Shown piece after piece: positions 33,088 through 43,241 of a DNA stretch of 64,000 nt. Every line of letters starts with the position of its first letter. The stretch's first letter is position 1. The stretch lies in the NCBI GenBank assembly GCA_963965975.1, contig OZ014411.1, positions 28,010,249 through 28,074,248 on the forward strand. Reading direction: 5' to 3'. Under the pieces are notes generated by a model that was given only the letters and a program-made list of their open reading frames with translations, made no database searches and was not told the origin of the DNA. This DNA is from Xestospongia bergquistia (taxonomy: Eukaryota; Porifera; Demospongiae; Haplosclerida; Petrosiidae). The position numbers and the translations under genes were made by a program.

Positions 33088-34686
33088 ATGTCAGTCTTCC
33101 TTCTATTTTGTCTTATTGGATTGACTTTAATTGATGAATCCCTTAATCTAAATAACAGTCGAAATCCACTTTCTCATTGTGATGAAGGCAAACACTCGAT
33201 GTTATCAGTTTTAATTCTTCATTCCTTATATCCAGGTCATTTCTTTCCTCTGGTAGCATTGGGAGCTGAACTTATAAGCAGAGGTCATCAAGTGACTTTA
33301 TTGGGACCAACTATTGAAGGATATGAACATCTTCCCAAGTTGGCTAATTCACACGGAATGAAAGTTATATCAGCAGACTTTATACCTGGCTGGGTATATG
33401 AACAAGTAGTTGAAACGGGTAAGCATGAAGGTAGTGGTGATTTAACAACTATCTTGTACAATATAACACAAACATTATTCAATGCAAGTGAAGACAATGA
33501 AATGTATCTATTGAAAATGAAGAAAGAGATTGATAAGTTGAATAGCAGTAATTATGATTATATAATATCTGATATAGCTACTGCGTATGTTGGATATTAC
33601 ATACAAAGTGCTTGGAGTAATGACAATATAATGCTTGTTATGCCAACAGTACCAATTCAACCTACATATTCAATACCATGGCCTTTTCCATGTCTATTTA
33701 GTCCAATATCTGATAATATGTCATTTTATGATCGATTTCTGACCACTGTTCTCTACAGTCCTATAGAGAAACTAACATTTGTTATAATTGATTTTCTTTT
33801 AAGGATTAATAAAGAGCGGAGTATTTTTGATGCCAGTATAAAATTTTTTGAACAACCACTTTTAATAAACTCAGTAATTGGATTTGATTGGCCAAAAACT
33901 ATTCTTCCTCTTCAACATTATGTTGGTCCTATGTTTCTCTCAACATCACCTCCTCTAGACTCCACTCTTGTTCAATGGTTATCAAAGAATTCTCCAGATT
34001 CTCAAGTTATTTACATTAGTATGGGTACAACTGGTGAGGTCACTGATGAAATGGCAAAAGCATTCATTGAACTTTCAACGAACTACACCATTGTATGGTC
34101 ATTACGTCAATCTAATCAAGACATTCTTAATGGACTAACTATTAACAAAGATCGCGTGTACATCTCATCATGGGTATCACAGATCACAATGTTACAACAT
34201 CACTCAGTGGTCCTAGCAATATTACATTGTGGTATCAATGGTGTCATGGAGGCCCTGTACCATTCTGTACCTGTTATATGCTTTCCAAGTGTATTTGAGC
34301 AGTTTGATGTTGCCTACAGACTTGACTCTCAAGGTTTAGGAATATGGTTCATCCCAAGTAAAGTGAAAACATATGATATTGTGGACTCAGTTCACAAAAT
34401 TAGAACAGGCGGCTACAATGAACAAGTTAGAAAAGTGAGTCATTTATTAAGAGCTGGTGGAGGAGCTAAGAAAGGTGCTGATCTGGTAGAGCTATATGCT
34501 GATATAGGACATGATCATGGTATCCCTTCATTTATTCGCTATAAATGGAACTTTATACAGTATTATAATATTGATGTATGGTTAGTGATAGTAAGCAGTG
34601 TCATCATAATTATCTGGTGTTGCAGTAAAATTTGTAAATGCTGTCGAAGTTGTTGCTGTGGTCATCAAAAGATTAAGCAAGATTAA
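33088..34686 (+). CDS. UDP-glycosyltransferase (UGT family GT1)
   Basis: Single-exon 532-aa membrane enzyme; expected to transfer a sugar from a UDP-sugar to small lipophilic acceptors in the ER lumen. A hydrophobic N-terminus (residues 1-15) fits a signal peptide. The acceptor-side GHFFPLVALGAEL motif puts the likely catalytic His at residue 51. The UDP-sugar-binding signature is seen as ISSWVSQITMLQHHSV, then LHCGINGVMEALYHSVPVIC and EQFD. A membrane anchor (about 495-515) precedes a very Cys-rich cytosolic tail (CCSKICKCCRSCCC). Length is normal for the family (~520-530). Substrate cannot be told. Copies of its C-terminal end occur as fragments at 5745, 15085 and 38715. Confidence 0.93.
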   Translation: MSVFLLFCLIGLTLIDESLNLNNSRNPLSHCDEGKHSMLSVLILHSLYPGHFFPLVALGAELISRGHQVTLLGPTIEGYEHLPKLANSHGMKVISADFIPGWVYEQVVETGKHEGSGDLTTILYNITQTLFNASEDNEMYLLKMKKEIDKLNSSNYDYIISDIATAYVGYYIQSAWSNDNIMLVMPTVPIQPTYSIPWPFPCLFSPISDNMSFYDRFLTTVLYSPIEKLTFVIIDFLLRINKERSIFDASIKFFEQPLLINSVIGFDWPKTILPLQHYVGPMFLSTSPPLDSTLVQWLSKNSPDSQVIYISMGTTGEVTDEMAKAFIELSTNYTIVWSLRQSNQDILNGLTINKDRVYISSWVSQITMLQHHSVVLAILHCGINGVMEALYHSVPVICFPSVFEQFDVAYRLDSQGLGIWFIPSKVKTYDIVDSVHKIRTGGYNEQVRKVSHLLRAGGGAKKGADLVELYADIGHDHGIPSFIRYKWNFIQYYNIDVWLVIVSSVIIIIWCCSKICKCCRSCCCGHQKIKQD

Positions 34687-35061
34687 ATACCTGTACTTAA
34701 TTCATTTTTATAATTATTATTTTGATACATTTAAATTAGATTGTGTTCCTTTTTAACTAAAATTAATAATATCAATTTGTTACAGAACTATCAAAAGTAT
34801 TACACAATTATTAGTTACATCCATAACTAGTGTGTGTACAGTATATACAATATGACATGTTTGTGTTTATAATGTACATATATGTTTATATATATATATA
34901 AAGATAATTTTTTCTTTCTTTACTAATATCAGTAAGTATATTGTTATAAAAAGAAAATTAAATGTCAGTTGCACTTTGCGTATCTTTTCAGTACTCATTG
35001 ATTTCTTGTCATATTTAGTCAGTTCACTGTACTTGCAACTATGAACTATCTCTCATTGAAA

Positions 35062-35121
35062 ATGTTTCTCTTCACCACATTACTTGTAAATACTACTTCC
35101 TATGGAATTTTATGTACTTTA
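35062..35121 (+). pseudogene. Signal-peptide exon copy with ATG, near UGT
   Basis: Homologous to exon 1 at 41806 and keeps the ATG (MFLFTTLLVNTTSYGILC), but small deletions change the phase and the donor is GTAACT rather than GTAAGT. No later exons are found before the ncRNA at 35.7 kb, so it is probably dead. 35122-35600 otherwise holds no gene that I can support. Confidence 0.5.
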
Positions 35122-35610
35122 GTAACTATGAATGAATTATATAACATTAAGTTCTCTGTTAACATAGAACATGATGTGGTACATATTCAGATAAATATTA
35201 TGTGTCTTATTTGTCTGATTTAAGATCAATCATTAAAAGAATTATGTTATTCAAACATTATTTGACTAAATCATAAGAAAAAGAACTCTAATTGGGTATG
35301 TGTATTATTTGAACCTTTTGTTTCTGTAATTTGTTTAAAAATGGAATAATGTTTAAAAAAGTGTGGGATCACTGGTATCTTAGTTGTAGGAGTAACAACT
35401 ACATATCAACAACATTACTATAGTGATATTTATTATAATATATTTGTCACTACTGTAATAAACTATTTTAGATGATTCTTATTTTTAAGTCAATATAAAA
35501 TTAAATACGATAAAATTATTATAATCAGTAGTGTGTGTTTCCAGTTCACCGATGTCAGTAATCATATTCATAGTTGGCTTTAATGAGATTCATGAGCGTA
35601 CACAGTTGCG

Positions 35611-35654
35611 CCCCACAAGAGCATTAAGACAAAATCTGCAGTACATATAAAAGG
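35611..35654 (+). promoter_or_regulatory. PSE-like block and TATA box of ncRNA copy 4
   Basis: CCCACAAGAGCAT (from about 35611) through AAAATCTGCAG is conserved in all copies; TATAAAAGG is at 35646-35654, 30 bp before the predicted start at 35676. Between TATA and start, the ~20 bp vary at several sites between copies, whereas TATA and the RNA body hardly vary. That pattern fits a promoter plus transcript better than a plain repeat. A further conserved TAATGAGATTCAT lies at 35581. Confidence 0.5.
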
Positions 35655-35675
35655 AAACGAAAACCACCTTGGATA

Positions 35676-36030
35676 GGTTGTGTTGTGGGCCAGCGTTCTG
35701 CAATGCATCAGACCTCTGAGATGGTTACCAGCATACTCTACGGAGTATCCGAAAGGCCGACTAGGATAGGGCTGGTAGTCTCCCTTTAAACGAGATGAGG
35801 CTGGTGTATTTGTGGTTCCCGGTTCCTGAATGCGATATTCCCTAAGAGCTGGAATCCCGTACGGCTGGTTTTAAGTTAGGGCGATGCTCCAGCCAGGATT
35901 ACCTCGCGAAGACGAGGGTTACCAAGCCAGGTGGCGGTCCCAGCTAGCAATAGCAGGGAATCCTGGAGCCTAAGTGGAAGCCTGAGTGGGTGAGCGAGTA
36001 GGAATCGTTTGGGCAACACAACATGTTTTT
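35676..36030 (+). ncRNA. Candidate structured ncRNA, copy 4 (plus strand)
   Basis: The only plus-strand copy. Terminal helix GTTGTGTTG (35677-35685) with CAACACAAC (36014-36022), then ATG and a run of ten T (36026-36035), a typical Pol III stop. Internal helices: TACCAGC with GCTGGTA around the ATACTC-TACG-GAGTAT hairpin; GGCTGG with CCAGCC; CCTCG-CGAAGA-CGAGG; and CCC-A-GCTA-GCAA-TAGC-A-GGG. Compared with copy 1 I see two substitutions in the body. It lies upstream of SAMHD1-like sequence, as do copies 5 and 6. The function is unknown. Confidence 0.62.
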
Positions 36031-36065
36031 TTTTTATAAATCTTAAATTTTTTAATGAAATCTAC

Positions 36066-36365
36066 CTACATAACATGTTACTATGACCAAAGAACAACTA
36101 AACCATGTCATGCTGTTACATACACATAAGGACTATACTGATAACATAAACTTATTAGAAATAGCTAAAGACTTTGTTTCCTTTAACGACAGACGAATTA
36201 ATTTTTTGGTCATTTTTGATTCTTTAATAATATAATACAACTAATTATAAGGTCACCCCCCCCCCCCCCCCCAACTCAAAGTTCATTCCTACCCCCCCTT
36301 GTCATACATTGGGCAACACAACATGTTTTTTTAAATAAATTTTGATTTATTTAAAACTACCTGTT
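36066..36365. repeat. Inserted repeat ending in a second ncRNA 3' end
   Basis: Relative to the flank of copy 1, about 290 bp are inserted between two CTACCT motifs. The insert begins with a piece shared (inverted) with the GC-rich insertion at 8.8 kb, contains a run of 17 or so C at about 36256-36272, and ends with TTGGGCAACACAACATG plus a T-run (36309-36332), a duplicate of only the last ~20 nt and 3' flank of the ncRNA. Confidence 0.55.
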
Positions 36366-36900
36366 AGTAGAACTGGCCCTCTGACTGTCATAGAGAACAT
36401 TTCACGATTTTGCTTTAAGATGTATGGTATATACATAATATACAATTGGTATTACAAACTTAAACTGACAAAGAAAATTTTTAAAAATATTGTTAGCATA
36501 AGCGTTTTCATATAATGATTTTTGATTGGTTTGACTGGTTTAATAGATACATTGAAATGCTGATATTGAGAATCTAATAAAAATTAAAGACATGATATTT
36601 AAGATATGTTAGTAAAAAACACCACACATTAATTTGAAATTAATAACGCTGTTTTTTATGTTACTTTTATTTATGAAATAAATACATTTGCATGAATTTG
36701 CTGTTCATTTTTGCTGGTCAGTTTGAAAAATGACAGTAACAAAACATTATACATTCCATCTCTTAATACTATGATATTACAATATCATATACTACAATAA
36801 GAGGCAATGGATATAACCATACATGTTTATTTGTACATGTACATGTATGATATATTAATGATAGATAAAATAGTGTCATATCATTTTGTCTAATCCTGTT
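36366..36900. other. SAMHD1-upstream-like flank
   Basis: This stretch is homologous, in the same relation to the ncRNA, to the DNA between ncRNA copies 5/6 and the SAMHD1 genes (52500-53040 and 59640-60190), and more weakly to 100-390. It is well diverged from them, in contrast with the neighbouring ncRNA body. No gene is seen. Confidence 0.65.
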
Positions 36901-37134
36901 TTGTCTGACATACATCAGAATCTTGAGAATTGACTTTCACTATAAAAGAAAAGTATGATCTATGAGATTATACATTATCTGAACTCTTTAGGGCATACAA
37001 CTACTGGTATTAATTTAAAACTTCATTGAAATCTAGGTCATTTTAATTTTACACAAACTTTATCAATGTTTATATTATATCAGACAAATGACTACAAACC
37101 AACAGATGGACAATAGGAGGATGTAGTCAATTTG

Positions 37135-37605
37135 TGTACAAAATATAACAAGATCATTTTTGGATCATTAGATATTTAATGATCCAAATCTTGTCATTCT
37201 GAACTCCATCCCCTTTTAATATCTATTGCTATTGCATATCAATTTCAAAGACTTTGTTATTAAAGGATTATATACTATATGTAAGGATATTATAACACAT
37301 CTTAGGTAGAGGGTATTACCTTGTTCACATAAGCTAATCATAAAAAATTTGAACATATCTTGTTGTAACTATATGAAATGAAGCAAATTATACAAAAGTA
37401 TATGGAACTATGTCCTTGTATGTTGTCTTATTTGGTTTATGAATTTATTGAAAGTTTACCATTTGTCAAGTAGAACTTACATCATTGCTAATGATGTGAT
37501 TTGTATAAGATATGTCATGATTAGGTCATGCATGAAGCATTCTTTTATTTGTTTGATGGACAATTATGGCTCTTCTTAATAAAAATAGAAGTTGGTAGGT
37601 AAGCT
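37135..37605 (+). pseudogene. SAMHD1 pseudogene (exons 4-6 type, HD exon broken)
   Basis: About 37150-37275 matches the [14 protein letters not shown] exon, about 37305-37370 the [17 protein letters not shown] exon, and about 37420-37605 the exon with the HD motif. The HD exon has stops and lost residues (CHDLGHG is unrecognisable), so it is not catalytic. It follows ncRNA copy 4 in the same direction. Confidence 0.75.
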
Positions 37606-37616
37606 AAACTTAACAT

Positions 37617-37735
37617 AGCTCTCTCTCTCTCTCTCTCTTTTCTCCCACTCTCTCTTTCTGTTTCACTCTCTCGATATCTCTCTCTCTCTCTCTTTCTCTT
37701 TCAGTTTCTCTCCCTCCTTCTCTTTCTCTCTCTCT
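37617..37735. repeat. CT-rich microsatellite
   Basis: Runs of CT with interruptions. A shorter (CT)n also occurs at 37851-37875 and at the matching places in units 1 and 2 (4850-4870, 14193-14210). Directly after, 37737-37778 is a fragment of the RPDG/WD retroelement sequence. Confidence 0.8.
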
Positions 37736-38469
37736 GTTCTTGGGATGTAACTTGCACAGATACCTATGCTATTCATTGTTATAAAATTATGTTATTGATT
37801 GTACTGTTTATTATAATAGAATTTTTAATATTATAGTAAAATAGGTAGTCCTCTCTCTCTCTCTCTCTCCCTCTCCTTATTGGTCTTTTTCATTTTTCAT
37901 TTTTAAACTGAATTAATTGATTTAATCAATCAGTGGTCATATATAGGTTGAATATAATATAATATTAAACATTGATAATAGCAAAGATTACACTATTTTA
38001 TTGTATACTGACTGACAGTCATGTTTACTCATTGCGTAGTAATCAATTAGACAATTGAATTTTAATAGACACCAAACCTGTTTGTTATGTCTGTTACTGT
38101 GGAATTTATCATTAGATAACTTTCATACAATATATGGAAAATCCAGGAAATGCAGGAACTATCAATCCATAGTAATAAGAATTCTAAATATTGTATACAC
38201 TAATAAGACTTATATCATTTATAACATCAAACTAATTACCTACTTCACTATAATATTAAGAAATTCTATTATTACAAAACACTACTATCAATGATACTAG
38301 TAACAGACAATGAACAGTGAGGGAAATTTAGGACATAGGCTATTTAATGTAAGCAGAGAAATGATCGATCAATGGGTAGATATTTGGACAAAGGAATGGA
38401 TAGATGAAGGATAGCAAGAGGATAGCATGGGGTCATCTTGTGTATAAATGGTAACTTAATGGAAAATGA

Positions 38470-38787
38470 ACAGATAATTTATTTTTAGGTTATTAGGTTT
38501 TAATAATTCAATTCCTTGTCATTTGAACTCCACCCACTTTTAATATCTACTATTAATATATGTCTACTTCAAAGATTTTGCTACATCAAACAATTAGATA
38601 TATATTATCTATCAATGATATTATGTACATGTCTCCATATCAGGTAAAGGGAATTACATGTTTTCAGGAGAAAAGATTTAAACATAGTTTATTGCAAGTA
38701 CATATAATACAGTATATCATAATCATCTGGTGTTGTTATAAATTGTGTGTGTGCTACTTTTGTAAATGTTGTAACAGCAATTAAAAA
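38470..38787 (+). pseudogene. Chimeric SAMHD1 (exons 4-5) / UGT tail pseudogene
   Basis: About 38490-38612 and 38640-38700 match SAMHD1 exons 4 and 5; 38715-38785 matches the UGT C-terminal tail (IIIIWCC...C.CC). Part of it reads open as one 74-aa frame, but this joins unrelated domains without splice sites and lacks any catalytic motif. The same junction is present in units 1 and 2. Confidence 0.65.
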
Positions 38788-39036
38788 TAGAAAAAGAAAT
38801 ATTAATTAGTCTTTATGTTGACATTATTATATATGAACATAATAGTAATCTGGTTGTACTTAAGTACATATTTAATTAAAGTAATTATTTAATTTATAAT
38901 TATATAAAATGATAATCATGTCAATAGTAGCAGCTCACTTGAAAAGTGAATTAATTGATTTAATTTATCAGTGGTAATATATAAGTTGAATATAATATAA
39001 GATGATGTGTTGATAATAGTAAACATGAAATTGTTT

Positions 39037-39416
39037 TATTTGTACGGAAGCCGCAGACGGACATTTCAATTCCTTTCTCTTATTTATTCTGCGAATCTTG
39101 GCGTATTTAAAAATTCCAATTAACGATCCAGTTGATGAGTCCAATTTCTCATTCCTAATTCCATTTTTGGCATGTGCGCCACTTCTAGGCTTTTCTTCTT
39201 ACTTAATTAAACGCGGAGCGCGAGTACCACGAGCCGTGTCTTAGAATCGAGCGTCAGCGAGATGTTTCCAGTTAGGTTGGGTCCCTGACTTTGGTTGTAT
39301 ATTGTAGTTCTATTATTTAGAGAAGCCGAGAACGGACATTAAAACTCCGTATAATCCCGTTATATTGAAATTGGAAATAGGAATTGGAATGTCCGCCTGA
39401 GGCTTCCGTATATTTG
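39037..39416. mobile_element. IS3EU-like MITE with 6-bp target duplication
   Basis: Element 39043-39410 (368 bp) with inverted ends TACGGAAGCCGCAGACGGAC and, on the complement, TACGGAAGCCTCAGGCGGAC (about 30 bp, three mismatches seen). TATTTG flanks both sides (39037-39042, 39411-39416). Units 1 and 2 show the empty site with one TATTTG (near 6040 and 15380). TAYGG ends with 6-bp duplications match what I recall of the IS3EU superfamily. No transposase frame, so non-autonomous. Its GC content is higher than its surroundings. Confidence 0.87.
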
Positions 39417-39738
39417 TGTATTAATTTACAGTAATGTGTAGCTAATTGACTGAGTAATTAATCAAACAGTAGAATTTTCATGGATGAGAAACTTATTTGT
39501 GAGGTCTGTTACAATGGAATTTATGTTGACATAACATCCATACCATAATACACAATGACATGGGAATATTACAACTGAATTCTATTATTTATATATACTA
39601 AGTCATATGTCTTTTCTTATAGTTGTTAACTTGAGAAATAGAATAGTCCTTTAAAAAATGTGATTATACATGAGATATTAGACTACATGCTATTATCTAA
39701 ACAAGTCATGAGTCTCTTCTTACAGTTATTAATAGTTA

Positions 39739-40227
39739 TTAAGCTGACAAAAAGAACTTGAAAAAGCTTTCACAACTCTCTTGATAATCAACAACCCCAT
39801 CTCCATTGGTGTCAGCTTTATTGAAAAGTTCATTGATTGCTTCTTGTTTAATGTTTAATGATTTATAAAACTGCAAATATTCTTCATAAGATATCACTCC
39901 ATCATTATTAATATCCATGATCTTAAAGCCTGCATCAGCTAATTCTTGCAAACGTTCTTTGGCATCTGGCAGAGAAACAAATTTTTTGGCTTGTTCCACA
40001 AACTCCTCTTCAGTAACTCCTTCTTTATCAATTAATGAGATAGCTTTAACTATTTGATAGTAGTGCTTTTCCTCATCTGAACCTTCATTTCTGAGGGCAG
40101 CTAGTTTTTTAGCTATAATAGCTAAATCTGCATTATCAACAATACCATTTTTGTCTGCATCCAAATGGGAAAAACGCCATTTCATTTTCTTGATCCAAGT
40201 AGGACTGTCAGTAAATGAGGTATCCAT
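39739..40227 (-). CDS. EF-hand Ca-binding protein E
   Basis: 162 aa from MDTS (the frame extends upstream to 40293 but the conserved Met is preferred). EF1 DADKNGIVDNAD, EF3 DINNDGVISYEE, EF4 DTNGDGVVDYQE intact; EF2 region LIDKEGVTEEEF degenerate. ALRNEGSDEEK replaces AYRNEGPDEEK. A CACGTG box at 40291-40296 and the ATAAAAG block lie about 65-85 bp upstream. Partner genes: the secreted Cys-rich gene lies divergent at 41.8 kb. Confidence 0.9.
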   Translation of the reverse strand: MDTSFTDSPTWIKKMKWRFSHLDADKNGIVDNADLAIIAKKLAALRNEGSDEEKHYYQIVKAISLIDKEGVTEEEFVEQAKKFVSLPDAKERLQELADAGFKIMDINNDGVISYEEYLQFYKSLNIKQEAINELFNKADTNGDGVVDYQESCESFFKFFLSA

Positions 40228-40299
40228 CTTGACTGATGTATGTAAATCCTTAATACAACAGAGTAAATGAAATGAGAAGAAAGGAAATAACACGTGCTT

Positions 40300-41528
40300 T
40301 TATTAGCGTGGAAATATAAGATATATTAAATTCCTGCATTAGGATGATGGGTGTGTTCTCCATTGTGTTCTCCATTATCCTAAATGTCTTATACAGGGCT
40401 GGATATTAAAGTATTGGTCAATAGCTTCAAATTAGGAGGTCATATGTTACTAGTTTACAAAGTATATATTTTATCTAATGTGAGTGTTGGCTAAAAAGAA
40501 TTTATAAAGATAGAGTATTAGCTGTAATCCAGTACATTAACAAAGATATATACAGACACTGTAGATTTCCTAGGAATGCATGGATACATGCACAGGGTTT
40601 GTCTCATACAGATGATGGGCTAGATTTAATCACAAATATGGCTTTGACTCTAATCTTGTCCAATATGGAGTACAAGGTACGATAATAATAGCCATAATTA
40701 TTTCACAGTCTTCATGATTTTACGGGAAATTCACGATTATTATAACTCTTTATAATTTTATCAAATATCTTTAATCCCTTGCAATTCTTGGTTCTCGATT
40801 TCATTGCTAGTCTTTCATTTTCAAAATAATTGGAAATTCATGTTAACCTAGTTAATCACAAAGTGAATCGCAATTTTCCAGTAACATCATTAAATTTATA
40901 CTGCACAATAATCACATAATAATATGTCTACTTTTGTTGTTGTTTGTATTTCATAGTTCAGGATAAAATAAACTAATGTTTGTAGAATAATTTCCTTATA
41001 CCAGCTTCTTATATAATTAGTTTGTTAGTCTTTGATCTTATTTACCTTCAGACTATATAGTACTCCTCTTATACACATCTTTTAATGACTTTAAATTGAT
41101 CTGCTTTTTCACTTTCTTTAAGTTTATTGTATCACTTAACATAGTTAGGTAAACATTTACAGTGTGAATATAACTGATTATTGCTGATTTCTGGGTTGAT
41201 TATATGAAGACTAAAGAGATTATATTAGTTAATCTTTATATTGATATTATTATGTAGTAGTAATCTGGTTATAATTATGTACATATTTTAATCATGTTAA
41301 TAGTTAATTAAATACCTGTACTTAAATAATTTGTCCTGGTATTATTTAATTTAATTTGATTTATATTAAGTTATTTCTTATCTAAAATAAACAATATAAG
41401 TTGTACATTTCAAATAAATATTAAAAGCAATTATTCCTGTTAATTGCATACATCCATAACTAGTGTATTTGTAATTACAGTATATGCAGCATGATATTGT
41501 CATGTTTAATGTACTAAGTACATGTACA

Positions 41529-41576
<48 letters not shown>

Positions 41577-41805
41577 ATGTACATTTATTTATTCTTTAAT
41601 AATAATAGTGAATATATTGTTTAAATTAAAAGTCATTAAACCTTCATTATAGCATATCGTTCAGTATTACTACTTCAATGTATACGTAGTCTTGTCGCTA
41701 TGTAGTCGGCCACACCCCCTTATTTCTAGGTCCTTGTTATACTACAAACGTATCAGGGCTCATCAGTTTACTGTACTTGCAACTACAAAGTATCTCTCAC
41801 CAAAG
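40300..41805. other. Intergenic, TA microsatellite, no gene
   Basis: AT-rich spacer with a (TA)n tract at about 41527-41575, at the place where the PLE or its relics sit in units 1-3; no PLE is present here. Nothing else is recognised. Confidence 0.5.
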
Positions 41806-42760
41806 ATGTTCCTCTTCACCACAATACTTGTTGTAATTGCTACTTCCTATGGAGTTTACTGTACATCTAGTAAGTATAAATGAATTATATAATATTGTGT
41901 TCTCTGTTATATGTCAATAACCTTATAACAAAATGAAAGGTTTTTCAAATCAAAACTGTTTCCTTTACTTGATATGTTCTTATATTGTCTATTGTAGTCA
42001 ATAACAAGACAACTCCATGAAGTATGTATTCATTACAAAGTAATTCTTTCAAACTAAGAATTCTTAAATTATTCACTTAATAAATTTTATTACTTTCCAA
42101 AGTGAAATGTGTTTATTAATTTTCTTTATACATAACAGAATATTCATATATTATAGTTTGTAATAATTGCTAATTTTTCTCATGAATCAATATCCATTAT
42201 TTTAAAATTATTATATTGTATCTATTATATGATTACTATATTATAAACTGTCGTCTTTCATTGTGATAATATTCATTTTATAGGATATCCAGGGCCAAAA
42301 GTACCTGGAATGTTAACACTTAGAGACATTATTGGCTGTAAGTAACAATATGATATATCTAGATATGATAGACATATGTTGTAGTGGAGGTGATGATACA
42401 ACAAAAATTACAAGTTCATTGTGACTATATCACTGACTGTCCTGTGTATTGTAATAGTTCTCCTAATACATGTAGTAAGGATATAATAATAACTTGTCAT
42501 ATGAACTTTGTAATTGTGTTACTATAGATATTATGAAATCTGAGATCTCTTCAACTAATTCACAAATATTAATTGAATTAAATCAAACTAATGAGATCAA
42601 TATAGATTATTGTTTCTATTATTCTACAATATGTCCATATATTTGGTACTGTAGTCAACATAGTATAGAATGTAGTAAGTTATATCTATATATTATTATA
42701 ATGTGTTATATTGATATACTTATAGAAAATAAAGTAGCATCATCTGTGGATAGCAAATGA
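41806..42760 (+). CDS. Small secreted cysteine-rich protein, five exons
   Basis: Exons 41806-41869, 42284-42337, 42385-42474, 42528-42674 and 42726-42760, each with AG/GT borders and all introns in phase 1; the sum is 390 nt (129 aa). Exon 1 encodes a signal peptide (MFLFTTILVVIATSYGVYC). Exon 3 ends in a four-Cys module, HCDYITDCPVYCNSSPNTC, and exon 4 in a similar one, YCFYYSTICPYIWYC...EC. Matching phases and modular exons suggest exon duplication. No known family is recognised. Relics of exon 1 near the other EF-hand genes show that the pair was duplicated together. The joined frame is strong internal evidence, but the last exon is the least sure. Confidence 0.6.
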
Positions 42761-42924
42761 GAGCACAACTTCTGCTCCTCTTCTTCCTCCTTTCCCTGTA
42801 AGTCAATACTCCAGCCATGTCCATTGCATTCATTACTGCAATGAGTGATGCCTACAACGTGAGCAAACACAAATAGACACACAAACATGTACATTATTAT
42901 ATTATTGTGTTTGTTTAATTCTGC

Positions 42925-42950
42925 AGCGATGTATAGGGGGGGGGGGGGGA
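42925..42950. repeat. Poly-G run
   Basis: A run of 13 or so G at about 42937-42949 within the spacer between the secreted gene and the exon at 44029. A nearby stretch (about 42960-43045) reads KYWQEEEKDKKKCKFCKQLC in one frame, but without splice support I do not call a gene. Confidence 0.6.
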
Positions 42951-43180
42951 ATGCCCAAATATTGGCAGGAGGAGGAGAAGGATAAAAAGAAGTGTAAGTT
43001 CTGTAAGCAATTGTGTCATCATTGTTTCATTTCTTCTTCAACACAGATATTGTAGTTCTCACGGCACTTTAATTTGAGGAATTGTCAGTAAGCACGATTA
43101 CAGCTATTTGTCACTGTTACATATGTATTTCCATTTGCATAGACATCTGAGGGGGGGAAGAGGTGGCGGGAAAGGTTTAG

Positions 43181-43241
43181 GCAGACTAACTGTCCTTTCA
43201 CTTTGTGTATAGGCACAAAGACTATAGGGCAGTTAGTCTGC
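43181..43241. other. Imperfect hairpin in the spacer
   Basis: GCAGACTAACTG (43181-43192) pairs with CAGTTAGTCTGC (43230-43241), and within it CTTTGTG (43201-43207) pairs with CACAAAG (43214-43220) around a 6-nt loop. The ~61-nt fold has the size of a small pre-miRNA, but the 8/9-nt internal loop is large. It could equally be a MITE relic. 43250-44020 otherwise holds nothing recognised. Confidence 0.35.

Noticed and set aside
38560-38784. 74-aa frame as a new membrane protein
   Set aside because: It joins SAMHD1 exon remains to the UGT tail; the hydrophobic Cys-rich end is inherited from UGT and no start context or splice signal supports expression.
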